8,497 nucleotides of DNA. Origin: an uncultured Spirochaetaceae bacterium (GTDB lineage: Bacteria > Spirochaetota > Spirochaetia > Treponematales > Treponemataceae). Positions 6,791-8,497 of the stretch are shown in pieces. The stretch covers positions 1 through 8,497 of the forward strand of contig CADBRC010000036.1 of the NCBI GenBank assembly GCA_902796985.1. The letters run 5' to 3'. The position numbers were made by a program, and so were the translations under genes. Positions within the stretch are counted from its first letter, which is position 1, and every line of letters begins with the position of its first letter. A model generated the notes under the pieces. It ran no database searches, was not told where the DNA came from, and saw only the letters and a list, made by a program, of their open reading frames with translations.

Positions 6791-6824
6791 CATCTGCCTC
6801 TGGTGGTCATCTGCCGCCCGGCAG
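6791..6824. repeat. Direct repeat and palindrome upstream of the esterase gene
   Basis: CATCTGCC occurs twice (6791-6798 and 6808-6815), 17 bp start to start. The second copy runs into a palindrome, CTGCCG-CC-CGGCAG (6811-6824). A further GGCAG lies just right of it and another just left of the first repeat, so several exclusive stems are possible. It lies immediately upstream of the esterase -35 and could bind a regulator. There is no T-run after it, so it is not a standard terminator. Confidence 0.4.
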
Positions 6825-6825
6825 G

Positions 6826-6854
6826 CAGACAAAAGGAGCGGATTATGCTATGCT
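6826..6854 (+). promoter_or_regulatory. Possible extended -10 promoter of the esterase gene
   Basis: CAGACA (6826-6831, four of six) is 17 bp from TATGCT (6849-6854, four of six), which is preceded by TGC, giving an extended -10. Transcription would start near 6861, right at the AGAGG ribosome site, leaving a leader of only about 12 bases. The same stretch also contains AAGGAG and a three-codon reading frame (6845-6856), which would matter only if transcription starts further upstream. Confidence 0.45.
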
Positions 6855-6872
6855 GAGCAAAGAGGTTTATTT

Positions 6873-7610
6873 ATGGAAGAATTTTACATCGATTGCGACG
6901 GCCTCCGCCTGCACGCGAAGCTTGACAAACCGTTTGAGACAGGAAAAGGCCCCCTGTGCATTTTGATTCACGGTTTTTCGGGGCATATGGAAGAGCCTCA
7001 CATCATAGCGGCGCAGAAGGCGATGAACGATGCCGGAGTCGCCGTTCTCCGCGTAGAAATGTACGGGCACGGGAAAAGTGACGGCGAGTTCAGAAACCAC
7101 ACCATCTACAAATGGGTGACGAATGCCCTGACAGTCGTGCACTATGCGAAGTCGCTGGATTTTGTAACCGACCTCTATCTGAGCGGTCATTCCCAGGGCG
7201 GGTTTCTGACTATGCTGGTTGCCGGTATGTGCGCTGACGATTTCAAGGCGATTCTGCCGATCTCCCCGGCCCTCTGCATTCCTGACGATGCACGGAGAGG
7301 TTCTTTGCTCGGTTCTGCCTTTGACCCGAAGCACATTCCGGAAAAAATTACTTCCTCATACTGGGAGCTTTCGGGGAATTATGCCCGCGTTGCGCAGACC
7401 ATCCATGTGGAAGATGAGATTGTCCGCTATGAGGGGCCCGTCCTCATCATTCACGGGGATGCAGATGAAGCGGTGCCATACTCATACTCGGTAAAGGCTC
7501 AGAAGCTGTACAAGAACGCACGGCTCGTTACGGTTGAGGGCGACGACCACTGCTTTACGAAGCATATCGATAAGATGACCGCCGCGATACGGGAGTTCTT
7601 CGCGGGATAA
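6873..7610 (+). CDS. Alpha/beta hydrolase, Est1E-like (feruloyl/cinnamoyl esterase type)
   Basis: 245 residues, no signal peptide, so intracellular. The fold and catalytic set are complete: oxyanion-hole HGFSGH (33-38), nucleophile elbow GHSQGG with Ser107, acid Asp198 in HGDADEAVP, and His226 in GDDHCF. The whole chain, including MYGHGKSDGEF (63-73), the cap region with ISPALCIPDDARRG, and RVAQTIHVED, resembles the Butyrivibrio esterase Est1E and related rumen and gut feruloyl esterases, which release ferulic acid from plant cell-wall esters. Substrate assignment is by resemblance only; other short acyl esters are possible. Start 6873 is chosen because AGAGG lies seven bases upstream; the frame is open further up but has no better site. 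It is the only plus-strand gene here, transcribed divergently from the flavin reductase and convergently with the repeat protein. Confidence 0.9.
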   Translation: MEEFYIDCDGLRLHAKLDKPFETGKGPLCILIHGFSGHMEEPHIIAAQKAMNDAGVAVLRVEMYGHGKSDGEFRNHTIYKWVTNALTVVHYAKSLDFVTDLYLSGHSQGGFLTMLVAGMCADDFKAILPISPALCIPDDARRGSLLGSAFDPKHIPEKITSSYWELSGNYARVAQTIHVEDEIVRYEGPVLIIHGDADEAVPYSYSVKAQKLYKNARLVTVEGDDHCFTKHIDKMTAAIREFFAG

Positions 7611-7625
7611 GACGAGATACGGCAA

Positions 7626-7638
7626 CCGGGAACCCCGG
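7626..7638. terminator. Weak hairpin between convergent genes
   Basis: CCGGG-AAC-CCCGG forms a 5-bp GC-only stem with a 3-base loop in the 32-bp gap between two converging genes. Its position suits a two-way terminator, but neither strand has a T-run directly after the stem, so intrinsic termination is doubtful. Confidence 0.25.
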
Positions 7639-7642
7639 GCAA

Positions 7643-8362
7643 TTAAAAAGTAGCTGTCCAGCGGCTCAGGTCCTGGTTGCCAATGAAGAACGATCCGTCA
7701 TAAAACAGCTTGATGTACTTCGGCCTGAAGTCAAGTGTGTCCAGCTTGTCCGAAAGGTCCTTTGCCAATGGCACGTCCCAGCCGACCGAACAGTACTGGC
7801 CTTCTTCACAAGAGACCACGATGGCATCATTCGTTACATGTACATACTTGATATGGCCATATCGTGCGGAGGCCTCCTTAATGTTGTCCTCTACCTTGCG
7901 GGAAGCAATATACGTTTTCTCACCGATGACGCACCAATCTCCTATAGAATTGAATGACACGCACGTTATGTAATCTCCGATCTTCAGCAACGTATTGACC
8001 GCCTCATCGCAGTCCTGCGGGACACCGGAACCCGAAACCGTATCACCGACAATTACCCATGATCCGTTTTCAGCTATATGAACATCATTGATTCTCCACC
8101 TTTGGAAATTGAATTCCTGTAATTTTTCCTCCATTCCTTGTGGCAAGGCATCTCCAACTGCCCAACCGTTTCCTCCATAAATCCCTATGATATATCCCCG
8201 TGTCAGCTCAATGGTCTGGACATCATACGTCGTATTCGACAGGAACTTCCCCACGTTCGCCCTTTCCTCTTTCGTTACGGGCTGAGAAAACAAAAACTGC
8301 GCGACACATAACAAAACCAGTATAACCGGTATTTGCTTTGAGGTTTTTACGTGCGTTCTCAT
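7643..8362 (-). CDS. Secreted repeat protein of unknown function
   Basis: 239 residues. The N-terminus has basic residues (2, 6, 9), a hydrophobic core (about 11-24) and a likely signal peptidase I site near LFS-QP (26-27). Cys19 lies inside the core and is not a convincing lipobox. The mature part is made of imperfect repeats of 43-48 residues. Each starts with an aromatic/Gly strand (GNGWAVGD at 64, GSWVIVGD at 100, GDWCVIGEK at 141, GQYCSVGWD at 188), then a helix-like stretch, then an I..V-type strand. Proteins with similar strand-helix-strand repeats are known as uncharacterised secreted proteins, especially in Bacteroidetes. Seven Cys remain after cleavage or are in the mature chain at repeat positions, which may allow disulphides. 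The ATG at 8362 has GGAG six bases ahead. Base composition is clearly less G+C-rich than the neighbours, suggesting later acquisition. No function can be assigned. Confidence 0.8.
   Translation of the reverse strand: MRTHVKTSKQIPVILVLLCVAQFLFSQPVTKEERANVGKFLSNTTYDVQTIELTRGYIIGIYGGNGWAVGDALPQGMEEKLQEFNFQRWRINDVHIAENGSWVIVGDTVSGSGVPQDCDEAVNTLLKIGDYITCVSFNSIGDWCVIGEKTYIASRKVEDNIKEASARYGHIKYVHVTNDAIVVSCEEGQYCSVGWDVPLAKDLSDKLDTLDFRPKYIKLFYDGSFFIGNQDLSRWTATF
7673..8173 (-). repeat. Four imperfect tandem protein repeats within the secreted protein gene
   Basis: Residues 64-230 fall into units beginning at about 64, 100, 141 and 188, with similar aromatic/Gly openings and a closing strand (INDVHIAENG, ITCVSFNSIG, IKYVHVTNDA, IKLFYDGS). 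The similarity is at protein level only; I see no DNA-level repeat, so the duplication is old. Confidence 0.6.
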
Positions 8363-8431
8363 AACATTCTCCGCAATTCTATATTACACCAAGAAATGAG
8401 GGCATTCCTACAGACATGTTCCCGATATCCC

Positions 8432-8481
8432 GGCATTTTTATACTATAACTGACGGAATGGTACTTGTCAATAAAAATGCC
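8432..8481. repeat. Perfect 11-bp inverted repeat enclosing a promoter
   Basis: GGCATTTTTAT (8432-8442) and ATAAAAATGCC (8471-8481) are exact reverse complements separated by 28 bp. On the minus strand the right arm overlaps the first base of the -35 and extends upstream as an AT-rich block, and the left arm begins directly after the -10 and covers the predicted start. This could be a paired operator or looping site. An IS or MITE end is less likely, because the arms frame a working promoter. Confidence 0.7.
8443..8471 (-). promoter_or_regulatory. Strong sigma70 promoter of the secreted repeat protein gene
   Basis: On the minus strand a perfect -35 TTGACA (8466-8471) is 17 bp from TATAGT (8443-8448, five of six). 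The AT-rich run just upstream could act as an UP element. The predicted start near 8436 gives a leader of about 74 bases (8363-8436), ending with GGAG before the ATG. The leader has only short stems (for example AATG-CCCT-CATT), and I recognise no riboswitch in it. Confidence 0.75.
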
Positions 8482-8497
8482 CCTCACCGTGGCTTAC

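Noticed and set aside
6867..7334. Minus-strand open frame opposite the esterase
   Set aside because: It is antisense to a gene with a complete catalytic triad and shows no motif of its own.
8363..8436. Riboswitch in the leader of the secreted repeat protein gene
   Set aside because: Only very short stems are visible, and nothing matches a riboswitch class I know.

Overview
The window looks like chromosomal DNA of a flagellated bacterium with an outer membrane, most likely a spirochaete of the Treponema group from an animal gut. This is inference. It rests on a FliM/FliN-type motor-switch domain, a small secreted beta-barrel ending in an aromatic residue, an Est1E-like esterase typical of gut bacteria, and a paired ABC exporter of a type common in Firmicutes and treponemes. 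Most of the window is G+C-rich (41 of 60 bases at 5101-5160). The last gene is clearly lower (25 of 60 at 7801-7860). No rRNA, tRNA, CRISPR array or transposase was seen.

Layout: every gene is on the minus strand except the esterase, so the minus-strand order runs right to left. At the right end, a strong promoter (TTGACA, 17 bp, TATAGT) enclosed by an 11-bp inverted repeat drives a secreted protein of unknown function built from tandem repeats of about 45 residues (7643-8362). It converges on a plus-strand alpha/beta hydrolase (6873-7610). The hydrolase shares a 171-bp divergent control region with a flavin reductase-family gene (6135-6701). That gene overlaps a DUF763 gene (4804-6138) by GTGA, so the two are probably translationally coupled. 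The DUF763 protein carries a QLSLF sequence matching the bacterial sliding-clamp binding motif, and a helix-hairpin-helix-like segment.

After a 68-bp gap with a weak promoter comes a second coupled pair: a SpoA-domain (FliM/FliN-like) protein (4211-4735) and a beta-barrel outer-membrane protein (3657-4214), overlapping by ATGA. A 47-bp spacer then holds a good promoter placed so that transcription should begin at the ATG of the first ABC exporter gene (1867-3609), which implies a leaderless mRNA. The second exporter gene follows 15 bp later with a strong ribosome binding site and runs off the left edge (1-1851).

The two ABC proteins form a textbook asymmetric heterodimer. The first lacks the catalytic Glu and the H-loop His; the second has a modified signature motif. 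The least explained items are the DUF763 clamp motif, the SpoA/outer-membrane pair with two EIDALL-like motifs, and the inverted repeat enclosing the right-end promoter.
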